From Coturnix japonica (lineage: Eukaryota; Chordata; Aves; Galliformes; Phasianidae), in assembly GCF_001577835.2 (NCBI RefSeq), contig NC_029529.1, positions 11,419,380 through 11,483,379 of the forward strand: 64,000 bases of DNA, given 5' to 3'. Of this stretch, positions 1-12,000 are shown one piece after another. The notes beneath the pieces were generated by a model, which saw only the letters and a list, made by a program, of their open reading frames with translations, made no database searches and was not told where the DNA came from. The position numbers were made by a program, and so were the translations under genes. The number at the start of each line of letters is the position of its first letter. The first letter of the stretch is position 1.

Positions 1-300
1 GCGCGGGTCGCTCAGTGCGGCCAAGATGGCGGCGGAGCGCAGCGCCTCCCAGGCCCCGGCGGACGTGGAGAGCGATGAGTGCCTGGCGGAGTACCGGCAC
101 CTCTACAGCCCCGACATCCTGCAGTGAGTGCGAGCTGACGGCGGGGCCGGGCAGCCCGCTCCGGTCCGGTTCGGTTCTCACACTCCCTCGTTCCCCCCCC
201 ACAGAGGCCGTGTGGCCTTCATCACCGGCGGCGGCTCCGGGATCGGTTTCCGTATCGCGGAGGTGTTTATGAGGTACGGGACCGATGGGCGATGCGGGGC
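1..300 (+). promoter_or_regulatory. CpG-island 5' end of DECR2 (cut by window edge)
   Basis: CpG-dense sequence covers the short leader, exon 1 and exon 2. Only 25 bases of leader are visible before the ATG, so the core promoter probably lies mostly outside the window. The leader is CCAAGATGGCGGC, which contains an AAGATGGCGGC motif typical of YY1 sites overlapping the start codon of CpG-island promoters. Confidence 0.5.
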
Positions 301-3300
301 GATGCGGGGCAACGCGGGCCGCTCTCACCGCCCCTCCGTTACAGGCACGGCTGTCGGACCGTCATCGCAGGACGCAACCAGCAGCGGGTGGCAGAGGTGA
401 GAACGGAACCTTATGGGGCTGGGGGGGCTGTGATGGAGCCCCTGTCCATGGGGGGGGTGGAGGCCTTCAGAGGGTCCTTCCAGCTCCAACCCGTCTGCTG
501 TTCTCTGGGTATTTCTTTACTAGGAGAGTGGTTAGGCCCTGGAACAGGCTGCACAGGGAGGCTGTGGATGCCCCGTCCTTGGAGGTGTTCAAGGCCAGGT
601 TGGACGGGGCCCTGGGCAACCTGATCTATGGGGGATCTATGGGGATCTATGGGGTCTCCTGGGCAACCTGATCTAGTAAAGGTGTATGTTTGGTGGCCCT
701 GCTAGGTAGGGGGGTTGGAACTACATGATCCTTGAGGTCCCTTCCAACCCTGGTCCCCTGGTTCCCCCTGATTCCCCTTTCCCAGAGGTTATACATACGG
801 TGGTTTGGATGCTCTGAGCCCTGCTATAGCTTTGAGGCTGCGCTCGTGTGTCAGAAAACAAGCAGCAAAACTCAGCAGCTTTTTAGCCCTGGGGGATTGG
901 AGCTTTCTGAGTGCTCAGGGGCTGCTTCCCAAGGCCTTGACCTGCATCGTGGGCAGCTCAGAGAACAGCCTGAGGAGCCCATACAGATCATCACCAGCTG
1001 CTGTGTGTGGCTGTGGCTCAGTCTGTGTGCTGTGGAGACGCTTTGGAGATGGCTTCATGCTGAGCTGCCTTGCAGGCAGAGTCCTGATAACTGCTGGTTA
1101 GTGACTGTCCTTTGACCCACTCACATTTTAGATCTAAAGGTTACTTATTTCTAAGGCCTCGCTGACGTCCAACCTTTGTACTTGCCCTGCAGAGCTGTTG
1201 CTTGGGGTGTGCTGTGTCTATGGAGGCCATTGGACTTAGCAATCTGTCCCCCACATGGGACACAATGTGCAGGAGCTCCCCCAGGTGCCCTGGTTGTGTT
1301 TAGGCAGTTCTCTCCCCTGCCTAAGGGCTGTATTGGCATTTTTGGTTTAGAAACATAATGGCTGTGCTGTGATGAAATGCAGCTGCTTTTAGGACAAGAC
1401 ACGACTCGTGTTCATGTGGGTAATGCCTGTGTTTGCTGTGTGCTGACAGGGATGCAGCTTCTGCCTGGCTTGCTTGCATGCATGAGATCTGTGTCTGGTC
1501 CCTGCTGGAGAATGGAATCCCAGAATGAATCTCGCTTTTCTCTTTTTCCAGGCCTCAAAAAAGCTGGTGGCAGCCACAGGGCAGCAGTGCCTGCCTCTGT
1601 CCGTTGATGTCAGGCAGCCACAAACCATCATGGCAGCTGTAGATGAGACGCTGAAACAGTTCAAACAGATTGACATCCTGGTTAATGGTGAGCCACTGGA
1701 GTGGGCAGTGGGAGGGCTGGCACGGGCTGTGTGTTAGGCAGGGTGTGCTCCAGCACAGGGGCTGTGTTTGCTCTGTCTGGGTTCTGCTGCTTTACTCTGG
1801 GGAGCATCTGAGCAGCTGATGGTGTTGAGCCCCTCGAGAGCAGTGCAGAGGGAATGGGTTCAGAGGAACCAGAGACTGGCCTGTATTGGTCTCACTGTGG
1901 ATCATCTCTGCATACCTAGATCTACAAGCCATTATTGGAACCGTTTCCATTTCATCACTAGCTTTACCCAAGCAGTACCGCTCATTGTCTCCCTCACATA
2001 AGCCTCCTTAATGTGACCCCAACTGTTTGTCTTCAGGTGCTGCAGGAAACTTCCTGTGCCCAGCCAGCGCTCTGTCCTTTAATGCCTTCAAAACAGTGAT
2101 GGATATTGACACTCTTGGCACCTTCAACACCTCCAAAGTCCTCTTTGAGAAATATTTCCGCGTAAGTGTCTCCTGGTAAGGAGGAGGGTAGTGTTGTGCA
2201 AAGCACGCTTTGGTGAGTCATAGAGGGTGGGAGGGAGCAGACACTGCTCTGTCAGCTTGTGCCAGCTGCTCTTCTCATTGAATCTAGTCCATCTCTACCT
2301 GGGGACTTCAGACCCCTCACCAGAAGTGAAGCCTGCCATGCTCTTATGTGGCCCTCATGCCACTCCCTCCTAATTCTGCATCTCCTTCCTCTCTCCAGGA
2401 CCACGGTGGGGTCATCGTTAACATCACAGCAACTCTGAGCTACCGAGGGCAGGCCCTTCAGGTGCACGCCGGTTCTGCTAAGGCTGCTATAGGTACCTAA
2501 GTGCTCCTTGCTGGGTTTCTGCAAGCTGTATGGGCCCAGTAAGGAGGCTACAGGGTATTGGGGTGGGAAGATGTCCATGATGGGAGAGGTGAATATGAAT
2601 CAGCGTGGTTACTGTGCAGTGTTGCACATGCCTGTGCTTGATGTGGGGCTCTTCTCCTTTCCAGGGCCCTTTGCTCTTGGCCAAAACCTCCCTTGGCTTT
2701 TTCCCCCCCTCCCACAGCAGTTGCTGGAATGGCTTTGCTCTCCTTTTTTCATCCCTCTTGTAATTTGTTTTCTTTCCCAGATGCCATGACCCGTCACCTT
2801 GCTGTGGAGTGGGGTCCCAACAACATCCGAGTGAACAGCTTGGCACCAGGCCCCATCACAGGCACCGAGGGCTTCCGGAGGCTGGGTAAGGCCTTGGGGC
2901 TCCTGGCTGTGCCTCAGCAATGCTTTGCTGGTGTCTCTCTGGGATGCTATGGACCACCTGTGTCACACAGCTCACATGTTGTGCTGCAGGTAGCTGCTGT
3001 GCTTGGGGGCTGAGCTCTTGAAGTCCATCCATGAGTGTGTTCAGCCCTGGAGGCTGGGAAGGCTCAGAGAGCTCATACCTTGAGCTCATTGTTACAGCAT
3101 CCAGTTACAAGTTTGACAGCTGTGCTTGGGATCCCTTTACTGAACTCTCTTTGTCCCTGGGCCATCCCTAGGGCTGTGCCAGCATCTCATTGAACTTCCC
3201 TGGGGCTCTCAGCAACTGACACTACACAAGCAGCGCTGCTGGATGGCAGTGTCTGGCAGGCAGTGGTGATGGGCAGGAGGTCTCGTGGTCATGGCTGGTT

Positions 3301-3536
3301 CTTTCTCCCATCGTTTAGGTGGAAAATTTGCCCAGGACTCCAACCAGTTTGACACGATCCCCCTCCAGCGTGCGGGGAACAAGACGGAGATCGCCCACAG
3401 TGCTCTGTACCTGGCGAGCCCCCTCTCCTCCTACGTGACTGGCACCACATTGGTCGTGGATGGTGGGAGCTGGCTGACCTCTGCCAACAGCTTCTCCGCC
3501 TTGCTGGGTATTGCTTCATCCTCTGCTAAACTTTAG
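26..3536 (+). CDS. DECR2: DECR2, peroxisomal 2,4-dienoyl-CoA reductase, 8 coding exons
   Basis: NADPH-dependent reductase of the short-chain dehydrogenase family that removes double bonds during peroxisomal beta-oxidation of unsaturated fatty acids. Coding exons: 26-123, 205-273, 345-396, 1552-1687, 2037-2161, 2399-2492, 2781-2885, 3319-3536. All junctions are GT-AG, phases agree, and the total is 897 nt or 298 residues (human about 292). The ATG at 26 follows CCAAG, and the N-terminus ([20 protein letters not shown]) matches the human protein. The Rossmann glycine motif TGGGSGIG is at residues 40-47. [20 protein letters not shown] then K188 is the catalytic region; as known for this family, the usual YxxxK tyrosine is absent and the lysine is kept. 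[11 protein letters not shown] and NSLAPGPI follow. The protein ends AKL, a type 1 peroxisomal targeting signal. Intron 3 holds a CR1 fragment. The identification is near certain from long runs of identity with remembered human DECR2. Confidence 0.97.
518..762 (+). mobile_element. CR1 LINE 3' fragment with an internal duplication
   Basis: Recognisable CR1 3' end in sense orientation: GGAACAGGCTGCACAGGGAG, GATGCCCCGTCCTTGGAGGT, TTCAAGGCCAGGTTGGACGG and, at the end, GGGGGTTGGAACTACATGAT and GGTCCCTTCCAACC. An 18-base string (CCTGGGCAACCTGATCTA) occurs at 611-628 and again at 658-675, separated by three copies of ATCTATGGGG-type sequence. Sits in DECR2 intron 3. It is 5'-truncated, as nearly all CR1 copies are. 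Confidence 0.9.
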
Positions 3537-3967
3537 GTGACGTGCCTTTCCCCCTCTGTGGGATTAGAGCAGGGCTTGTGTCAGAAACCCTGTTGCCCCG
3601 TGGTGTAGAGGCATGGACCCAGTACCAGTGGGTATTGCATTGCCTTTTTGCAGTGCCTCAGTCATGTGCCAGGCTCTGCCTCTCCTGAGGCTCAGGCCAT
3701 TGTGCCATGTGTGCCACAGCTTGGGCTGGTGCTGGGCTGTCCTGAGTGGGTCTCAGCTCTCCCCTGCAACCAGTTCCTGCTTAAGCAAGTGAGGGACGGT
3801 GTGTGGGATGAGCTGTGGGGTGGGCAGATCTCTTGTTCCTGCTGGAGGGTATTGTCTGGGCACCTCTAAATGTCCTCTGGGTCAAGGCAATGCCCACTTC
3901 TGTGCCCCATCAGCAGGATTGCTTACAGAGTCCTGACAGCCTCTACCTCCCTTTTTTTCCTTGTGAG

Positions 3968-4085
3968 AATTCATAGAATCATAATATGGCCTGGGTTTAA
4001 AAGGGCCACGATGATTATCTAGTCTCAACCCCCCTCTATGTTCAGGGTCACCAACCACCAGCCCAGGCTGCCCAGAAATTACTGC
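3968..4085 (-). mobile_element. CR1 LINE 3' fragment, antisense
   Basis: Reads in the reverse sense of CR1: TTCATAGAATCATAATATGG, CCACGATGATTATCTAGTCT, CAACCCCCCTCTATG, TCACCAACCACCAGCCCAGG and CTGCCCAG. These are the standard CR1 3' terminal blocks in inverse complement. About 120 bp, diverged, in the DECR2 3' flank. Confidence 0.88.
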
Positions 4086-5019
4086 AGCATGTTTTGTGTT
4101 GGGGTTGCATTGCAGTCAGGACTTATTTCACCTGCATGTGCCCATGGTGCTCATTGTCATGTTTGGTGCTTTCTGAGGGAGGAGTCTCCTTTCAGCCCAC
4201 TCCCCCTGTATGGTCCTTGGGCAGGGCTATGTGTGCTGACCTCCCTGCTGTCTTGCAGATGTCTGGGCTGCAGGAGCAAACAAGAATCAATGACGGACAG
4301 CCTGGGATTGACTGACGGACTGAAATGTGACTGAATGCTGCTTCCTTGGGACGTCTCGGGGTGGAATCACCAGAGCAGGAGCTGAGAGCAGCGATGTGGT
4401 GATGCTGCTGATCCCACTCTTCCCTGGGGGAGGGTGCACCAAGGATGCTGCAGGGGAGCAAGCATACCCCAACCTCACACTGTTACAGCCTTCTGAGCTG
4501 CTGTGCCAAAGGTGATGAGGGTAGTGGAGGGCAATGGGCTGTGGTGCTCACCATCTGGTCTGGTTTTGCTATTTTGGAGTCCCAGTCCTGGATATCTGTC
4601 TGTTTCCTGCTCTCTTCCCTTTCTTTGCCTGGGAGCAGCACAGGACTCCTGCAGCAGCTCCTTTTTGGGATGGCAGATAGTTCAGCCCAATCTGGGTTGG
4701 GAAAAGCTGTGCATTTCCCCACTGTCGTTACTTGCTGCCAGATCTGCAGCTTGTCCTGCTGGGAGAACGAGATCAGATGAGCTGCAGCGCTCAGGGCATC
4801 CTTTGCTTGGGAGCTCTTGGAGACAAACAAAGACCGAGGTGGCTCTGGCAGGTGGATGGGCAGCTTCGCTTCCTCTGGGGGCTCCTGGCTGGAGCAGCAG
4901 CACCTTGAGGTTGGTGCAGAGGAACCTGGGGTGTCCTTGTCCTTTCCATTGGAGCAGAGGTGGTGGGAGATGAGAGCTGAGCAGGGATGGTCCCATCCCA
5001 TCAGCTGAGCCTGAGCTGC

Positions 5020-5085
5020 CTACCATCCCCCCACTGTCTGCCTGCCATCCCCCCACTGTCTGTCTGCCATCCCCCCACTGTCTGT
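5020..5085. repeat. 22-bp tandem repeat, 3 copies
   Basis: Unit CTGCCATCCCCCCACTGTCTGT. Copies at 5020-5041, 5042-5063 and 5064-5085 differ at only one or two positions, so the array is young. Confidence 0.9.
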
Positions 5086-5371
5086 CAGCCCTAATGGCAC
5101 AGACCCCAATCTGCTGCCGTCCCCTTTCTTTATCCAGACCCCACAGCAGAAGCTGAATCAGAGGCCAGCAGAAATCCAGCCCTTTCTGAGCAATGAGGAG
5201 CCGCACTGTGTGTGTGCTCCAGGGGCCCTGCAGTGCCCCCCCACTGCTGCCAGCAGCTTTTTAGCTTACCCTCATTTCTTTCAATCTTAATTTTAACGAT
5301 TGCTGAAGTTCCCTTTTCTTTTCCTACGTGATTGTAGACTCGACAGGTTTTGCTCCTTCCTCCAGGCCACA

Positions 5372-5377
5372 AATAAA
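5372..5377 (+). promoter_or_regulatory. Poly(A) signal AATAAA, likely DECR2
   Basis: AATAAA in the sequence CCACAAATAAAGAACTTCC. It lies about 220 bp before the RAB11FIP3 CpG island and is the first canonical signal downstream of the DECR2 stop. Confidence 0.6.
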
Positions 5378-5579
5378 GAACTTCCAGCCTGAGCTGAGCC
5401 ACTTCTCCTCTATTCACCTGCCTGGGGGTGGATCCCACATCCACTGTGACCATTCCAGCACCCAAAGCTGTCGGTGTGTGCCTCGTCCTCGGGCACAGGG
5501 TGACACGGAGCCGGTTGGGTCGGGTCCTTTGTGCCCTTTGTGCTGTGCCGAGGGGCTGCAGGTCCTGGCAGCTGAGCGG

Positions 5580-6093
5580 TGTCTCGGCCGGGTTCTGCTC
5601 CCCACGTGCTTTGTGGGTGCGCGGCCCCTTTAAGACCGCCCCCAGGTGGGCGGGGCTTCCGCGCCGCGGTGGGCGAGTGACGTCACCGCGCGGCTACTGC
5701 GGCGGCCGCGGGTAAATCCGGTGTTTCACCGGCGGCTGCTCCGGGCGCAGCGGGGCGGGCGGGCGGCGTTGGGGGTCGTGTCGGTTCGTGTCGGTTCGGT
5801 GCCGTTCGGTGCCGCCGCCCCCTCCGTTCCCTCCGTTCCCGCGGTGCCGCCCCGCAGCATCGGGCGGAGCGGATCCTCGGGTCCGTCCCCTCCCGGTGCC
5901 GCCGAAGCGGGCGGGGCCGGCGCCGCCTCGCACAAAGCCGGGAGCGGGCGGAGCCGCGGGGACCCGACACCGACGGCGGCACCGACGGCGGCTCCGGCCG
6001 CGATGTGAGCGGGGCGATGCGCGCGGGGCATGGCCGGCACGGCGGGACGCGGCGGGACGCGGCGGGGCGGGCGGCGGAGCGCTGCCCGTGAGC
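5580..6093 (+). promoter_or_regulatory. RAB11FIP3 CpG-island promoter and 5' UTR
   Basis: Very CpG-rich stretch continuing through exon 1. It contains an E-box CACGTG (5603-5608), a GC box GGGCGGGGC (about 5648-5656) and a perfect palindromic CRE, TGACGTCA (5678-5685). No TATA box is obvious, which suits a CpG-island promoter. The frame of the RAB11FIP3 start is open upstream of the ATG for about 300 nt but has no ATG and does not resemble the human N-terminus, so it is treated as 5' UTR. Confidence 0.75.
5678..5685. promoter_or_regulatory. Consensus CRE (CREB/ATF site)
   Basis: TGACGTCA, the full 8-bp palindrome, in a CpG-island promoter about 410 bp upstream of the RAB11FIP3 ATG. Binding is inferred from the motif only. 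Confidence 0.6.
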
Positions 6094-9000
6094 ATGGAGC
6101 CGCCACAACCGGCCCCGCCCGCAGCGCCGCTCCATCACGGGCCGCGGTGGGAACAAGCGGGGCCGGAGCTGGGACCGGAGCTGGACGCGGAGTCAGAAGC
6201 GGAGCCGGCGCTATGGGCAGCTGAACCGGCGGCGGGGACTCCGCCATGGGCCCCCCCGGGGCGCGGGGGCTGCGCGGAGGACGAGCCTCGTCTGCGCCCC
6301 GTTTTCGACGCCCTCGACCGCGACGGCGACGGCTTCGTGCGGGTGGAGGAGTTCGTGCAGTTCGCTACAGCCTACGGGGCCGAGCAGGTGAGGACGGAGC
6401 CCGTCCCGTGCCGTGTGCCCGCCGCTCCCCGCCGCTCCCCGCCCTCGCAGCTCCGGTGCCGGTTCGGTGCTGCGCTGCCATCGGGGCGGCGGGGCCGGGC
6501 CCGGAGGTTTGATAACAGCCGCCCCTCAATGGGGCCGTGATACGAGCTGTGATACGAGCTGAGGCTTCGTGCCATCCCGGCCCCGTGCAGCCCGGCCTCG
6601 CTGCGGCCTCACGTGTCTCCCGTTTTCCTCCTCCCGGCTGCCCCGCACATGAGATGCGCTGTAACATGAAGCTGTGACCCAAAATGGAGAGGGCTGCGGG
6701 TGCTGCACGGGTGGGTTCGTGTGCCGGGGACGGGCCGGTTCGAGGCGTGAATCGTTGCTGGGAGCTCAGCTCCGTGCCCGGCTCTGCTCGGTGCTCCGTG
6801 CTCGTATCCCGGGCTGTACCAGCGGCATGACAAAGCAAATTACCGTGTGTGAAGGAGGGCTGGGAGCAGCAGCAGGAGGAGGAGGAGGGTTTTTGTCCAC
6901 GTCCTCACGGCAAAAACGCCTCTTAAGAAGGAAGCAGAGCTGTTTCTTCCATACAGCATCTCTGTGATGTCCGACCAGCAGTGGGGCAGCCGGGCGTGCT
7001 GTGCCATGGGGTGATGTCGCGGTGATGGGGGAAGCCATGAGCACCGCGCTGCCAGCCGGGAGATGCTGTGCCCATAGCGCTGCCCTGGGCATCCCTATGG
7101 ATGCTGCTGTCTGTGCTCTTCTACATGGCACATTGCAGGAGGGTCCGGCTCAGGGTGCAGAGCTCTGATGGATCCTGGGGATACAGAGATTGTGTCAGTG
7201 CCTCCAAGGTGCAGAAATGAATCTGCCTGGAGGAGTGTGTGGGTCTGTGTGCAGCCAGGTGGGGTGTGCAGCAGGTTCTGGGCTGCTGGGAGCTGCCTGC
7301 TCAGCTGGGCTGTATTAATGTGTTGGCTGCTGGTTTGTGCCCCCTTACTGTCATTGTGAACACATGGGGCTGCTGAGCTCAGTGCTGCTTGTTTGGCTGC
7401 GGCAGTTCTTAGCTAAACACCAAAGGGGAGAACCCAGCTGCCGTTTGTGCCATAAAAGCTGACGTTCTCATCAATTTTGGAGGATGTTTTTCCTCTGTGT
7501 GGTGAGCACTGGGAGGTTCGGCTGTTGTTAAAGGCCTGTTGTTCTCTGGAGCTGTGGGCTGGCAGCCTCAGGTGGGGCCGTGCCTGCCAAGGAGGGTTCT
7601 GTTGCCTCATGGTGTTGTGCAATAACCCAACCCAGCTCTGCTCACCCCAATTGAGGCTGTCAACTCCTGTCCCACTGCAGCAGCTCTGTGTTTCCTTACC
7701 AGCTTTGCTGTGCTGTGTATGGGAGGAGGAGGAGTGGGCTGTGTTTAGCACCAGCAGAATCCCTCCTGCTGACATCCCTATCTTTTCTCTTTGGTTTTGA
7801 TGTAGAAGATGCTTGGAGGTGGACCAACCTGCTGCACCACAGGGTCCCTCTGCTCAGCGGAGTCAGCAGTTCAGCTCACCTATTTTAGCTCTCCCCTCTG
7901 CTTTCTGTGCTCTGGCAGATCTTTGGCCTTTATTCCCAGCCCCATTCCCATGGGCTGCTTATTTCCTTACAGCTCCCCTTGACAAGCAGCCTTCCTCTTT
8001 CTCTCTCCCACCCCTGGGCCAAGATCTCCCTCTTTAGCTTCCCCCCCACCCCACTGCTGATAAACCTGGCCCTGAGCATCCCCTCTGCTCCCTCCATCAT
8101 CCCCCATCAGATCTCATCTTTTGCAGCTCTTACACGAGGGAACCTCAGTCTCCCCTCCCCATCCCCCCCGTTGATCTTTTGCCTATAATAGGATTCCTGT
8201 GAGCATCTTTAGTGGATCTGCAGGCTGCACAAGTGCGAGTGAAGCTTAAATCGCTTCCAGCTGTGCGGCTGCACCTTTAATTGCTCTAATTGCTGCTGGG
8301 AGCAGAGCTGCAATGTGATGCTGTGGGCTCAGATGGATGGATGGATGGACTCTGGCTGTGAGCTTTGGGAAAGAAGTGAATCTGAAGCCGTTTCCTTGTG
8401 CTGGGAGAAGCTTCCAAGCCCCCCAGTGTTTCTTGCTTGGGCACAGTGGATCCTGGTTAGGCACAAAGTCTTCTCATTTCTAAGCCTCCCGAGGACTCCA
8501 ATGAAGGGATTATTTCTACAGTGGGGAGGGCAGATGCCTTTTTGCTTCTCCTATTAACTTTTGGCTCCGAGCTCTTTGAAAGGGCCCTTTTTTTTGTGTG
8601 GCTGGGAATGGCTTATGAGCGTATCACACTGCGGGCAGATCTCTGTGATAACATCAGTGGCTGTAATCAGACCGAGGGATCACCCATCAGAGCTCAAAGG
8701 CTGCGTTGGGATGACTGTACCCCATCCAGCTCCTTTGAGAAGCCTCCATCCTTCCTTCTGGTATATGGGGAGCTCAGATGCAACCCAAAAGCTGGGCAGG
8801 AGGGCAGGGAGCAGAGCCAGGTCCTGGCAGGGGGCTGAGGGTGGTTGGGGGGGTCCTTATGTTTGCTACCTGATGGGAGCTTTGGACCCACAGCACTGGC
8901 TGGGTGGGCAGACAGGAGCCCCCTGTGCAGGGCTGTGAGCAGAGGCTGAATCCTGTGCTGTGGGCAGGAGGATGGGCTGTTCTCAGGGCTGTAAGCAGCA

Positions 9001-12000
9001 GAATGGATCTGGGACCACTGACCCATTAGGTTGGGGATGCAGCAGCACACGGCAGTTCTGTACTTGGAGCCATCCTGACACTTCTTCAGCTATAAACACT
9101 TCCAGAGCGTTTCAGAGCTCTGCTATCATTATGTAACCCAATACAGCCGGTAATTGAGAGCCATTACACCAATTGCCTGCGTAATTTCTTTCAATTTTAC
9201 CCCCGTTTTGACTCCCCTTTGCTGCCTGTGCTCAGCCAGGATTGGCTTTGAACCTGGCACTGGGACAGGCAATGATGCTCTGCACCCCATTGTGCTGCAC
9301 CCACCCATGCTCCCTATTGAGAAGCACCGGACCGGTTCCTCCACGTGAGTGTGAGCAATTCAGAGCTGGGTGAAGCCGTATCACATTCCAGTGCGTGGCA
9401 CTTCCCTTTGCTTTTGCTCCCTGCAGCACAGCTGGGGGGCCATGAGCGTTCCAGCAGCTCGGGGCCATGAGTGGGATGGGGCTGTGCTTTGCTCTGTGTC
9501 ACTGCTGTACTCGGGTTGTTCGCCTCCTGCTGACACAGATAGCAGATTTGCCCTTGGAGAACTGTGTATTCTTCCAGCAGCTCCTGCAAACCCAAAGCAT
9601 TTCCCTGTCTGACCATAGCAGTGTTCTCAGTGCAGCTCTCCTTGCTGTGCTCCTCCTGCTCAGCCCCATCCCGGCTCCATTCAGGAAGGAGCAAACCCCA
9701 ACGCCAGGAGCTGGGGAAATCCGCTCCCTGGAGCCCAGCAGGAAACTCAGGCTGAGCAGGAGGAGCTCAAAGCACCACTTACAGAACAGAAGCCTTCAAG
9801 GGCAGGAAGCAGCAATGAGCATCCCCTGGCAGCTCTGCTGTGCTGTGGGATTGGGGCTGCTTGGAGTGGCTGAGGTGGATTGGCATCATGCAGCTTCTCA
9901 TAGGGGTGTTGTAGGGTTGATGCTTGCAACCTGCAGCCCTTGGTCCCTCTGTGTGTGACCCCCCAGCCCACATGGGGCTTGTTGCTGTTGTGCTGCGGGA
10001 GTGGGAGCCTTGCACAGCACCTCTGGCTGCATCCATGCATGGGGAGGGGTGAGAACAGGTTTCTCCCATCATTAGAAGGACAAAAGCTGGGAAACAAAAT
10101 CTTCCCCATCCTGGAGCAGAACTATTTCAAGTCTGGTTAAACAAATGAATGTGTTTATTACGGAGTGTTTGGCAGGGATGGGAAATCTGGAGCACTTGAG
10201 GCAAAAGCAATTAAGTTTGGCTACAAGCATTTCAATGTAACTTCTGGTTCCTGTTGGTGTTTCCGAGCTGCCCTCGAAGCTGTTCCTTTAAATGTTGCTG
10301 CTGAAGCGTAAAAGCGATTGATGCACGGCTGAGTCATACCTGGGCTCTGAGAATGAGTTTATAAGCACGACAGAGCTGGGTTGGAGGAGGAGCAGGGAAC
10401 CCATGGAGCTGCACAGCCCAAAAGCCCCCATAACCCCCAACTGTTTGTAGGGGAGGATATGGTCAGGTTGGGTACCAGGGTGAAGTTACTCTCTGTGATG
10501 CAGTGGCACAGGGAGTGATGGGGTCATTGGCCATAGAGGTGTTCAGAGCTGTGGGCAGTGGGCACTGTGGGGTGGGTTGGGGTTGGACCTGGTGATCTGA
10601 GTGGTTCTGTAGACCCAGGGGGCTTCTACCAGCATCAGCTGGACATGGGAAACCATGGGCTCTGCACTGAGCTCTGCCTGGATGTGCTGCTTTGTCCTGC
10701 CCCATAAGGATGGCAGGAGGGGTCTGGGTCCTCAGTGTCCTCACTGGTGGTAGGTAGGACTTGGAGCAGGGCCTGGCCAGGCACAACCTGCTGCCTTCCT
10801 CCCAGGGCTCCATGGAGGGCAGTGCCCACAGCAGCCCTGGCCCAGTGCCTCAGCTCCCAGAATAAATAATGCAGCTCTTGTGCTGCTTCCTCACAATTGC
10901 CCATTGCCTGTCCCTGTAATGAGATCTGCCCCCTTGGGGGTGGTTTAGAGGTTAGTTAATTAGGTGTAATTGCAGCAGAAGAGAAGCCTGTTCTGGGGTT
11001 CTGCCTGCTTGCTGTAGTGCCAGATCCTTTAACGAATGGTAGAGTGAATTCCTATGAACATTGATGGGGCAAATGGACCCCCGAGCTGCCAGCATGGCAA
11101 TATATATGGCTGGTACCAGTGGGACTATAGAAGTGCAGTGCTGGGAAGGGCATTTCTGCTCTGGGTTCTGTGTAGCCCCATTCAGATGACAGCAGCACCC
11201 TGGGATGTGAATTGGATGGAGAGACACTGAGTTCTGCTCACTGTGTTTGCACACCCAGCACACAGGGATGGTTGTGGACTTAGCACGGACAAATGCAGCA
11301 TTAAGAGGGCTCCATTCATTTCAGCTGATGGTGCTGCAGCTCGCTGTCTGTGCATTGGGGCAGTGCAGTCTGCAGGTTGTGCAGTGCCTGGGGGTCTGAC
11401 TGTGGGATCACAGCACTGAATGTTTGCATGTTTGCAAAGGTAAGGCTTTGGGAGTGTTAAATGGAGCGTGGGGCTTTGCACCAAGCCTGGAGACAGCAAC
11501 AGGGGAAGGTGGAAGCAGGGGCTGCGAGCAGCTCAGCAGCTGGAGTAGAGCAAGGTTTTGTCCAAGCTGAGTGTGCAGATGTGTGAGGAGTGATGGCTGC
11601 ATGCACAGTGACTCACAAAGCTGCTCAAACAGCTATAGGAAAATACTATAGGAAACCTTTCTGGGCTGTCCACAGCCACGTTCTCCTGTGTTTGGGGTAA
11701 AGCTCCGGGCTCAGGTCTGGCTGGGGGCAGCAGTGAGGAGTGAGTTGGTAACCGGAGCTGCTGGGCTGGGTGTTTTCTCTGCCCACCGCAGCCCCAGCAG
11801 GAATGCAGTCCTGGGGCTCCGTCCTGTTAGGAGTGAAACACTGGGATCCAGCCTGCTGGCTCCATTGAGATCTTGTCTATTCTGCTCTATTGCTGCTGGT
11901 TGCTCAAGCAGTGGTTGTGTGGTTCTGCTGCATCCATCCATCCACCAGCAAGGCCCAGCGCTTCCTTTTCCTGCTCCTTGGGCTGCTGAGCTGGCAAGGA

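Larger units (their letters stand above)
3537..5560 (+). other. DECR2 3' UTR/flank and intergenic spacer
   Basis: No coding exon is supported here. It holds an antisense CR1 fragment (3968-4085), a three-copy 22-bp tandem repeat (5020-5085) and a poly(A) signal AATAAA at 5372-5377, the first one I see after the DECR2 stop. A very long DECR2 3' UTR of about 1.85 kb is therefore possible. An acceptor-like pyrimidine tract plus AG at about 4258 could instead indicate an intron in the UTR, but no matching donor stands out. Confidence 0.5.

Noticed and set aside
5788-6093. GTG-initiated N-terminal extension of RAB11FIP3
   Set aside because: No ATG, no similarity to the human N-terminus, and the ATG at 6094 has a good context. 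Kept only as a low-interest note.
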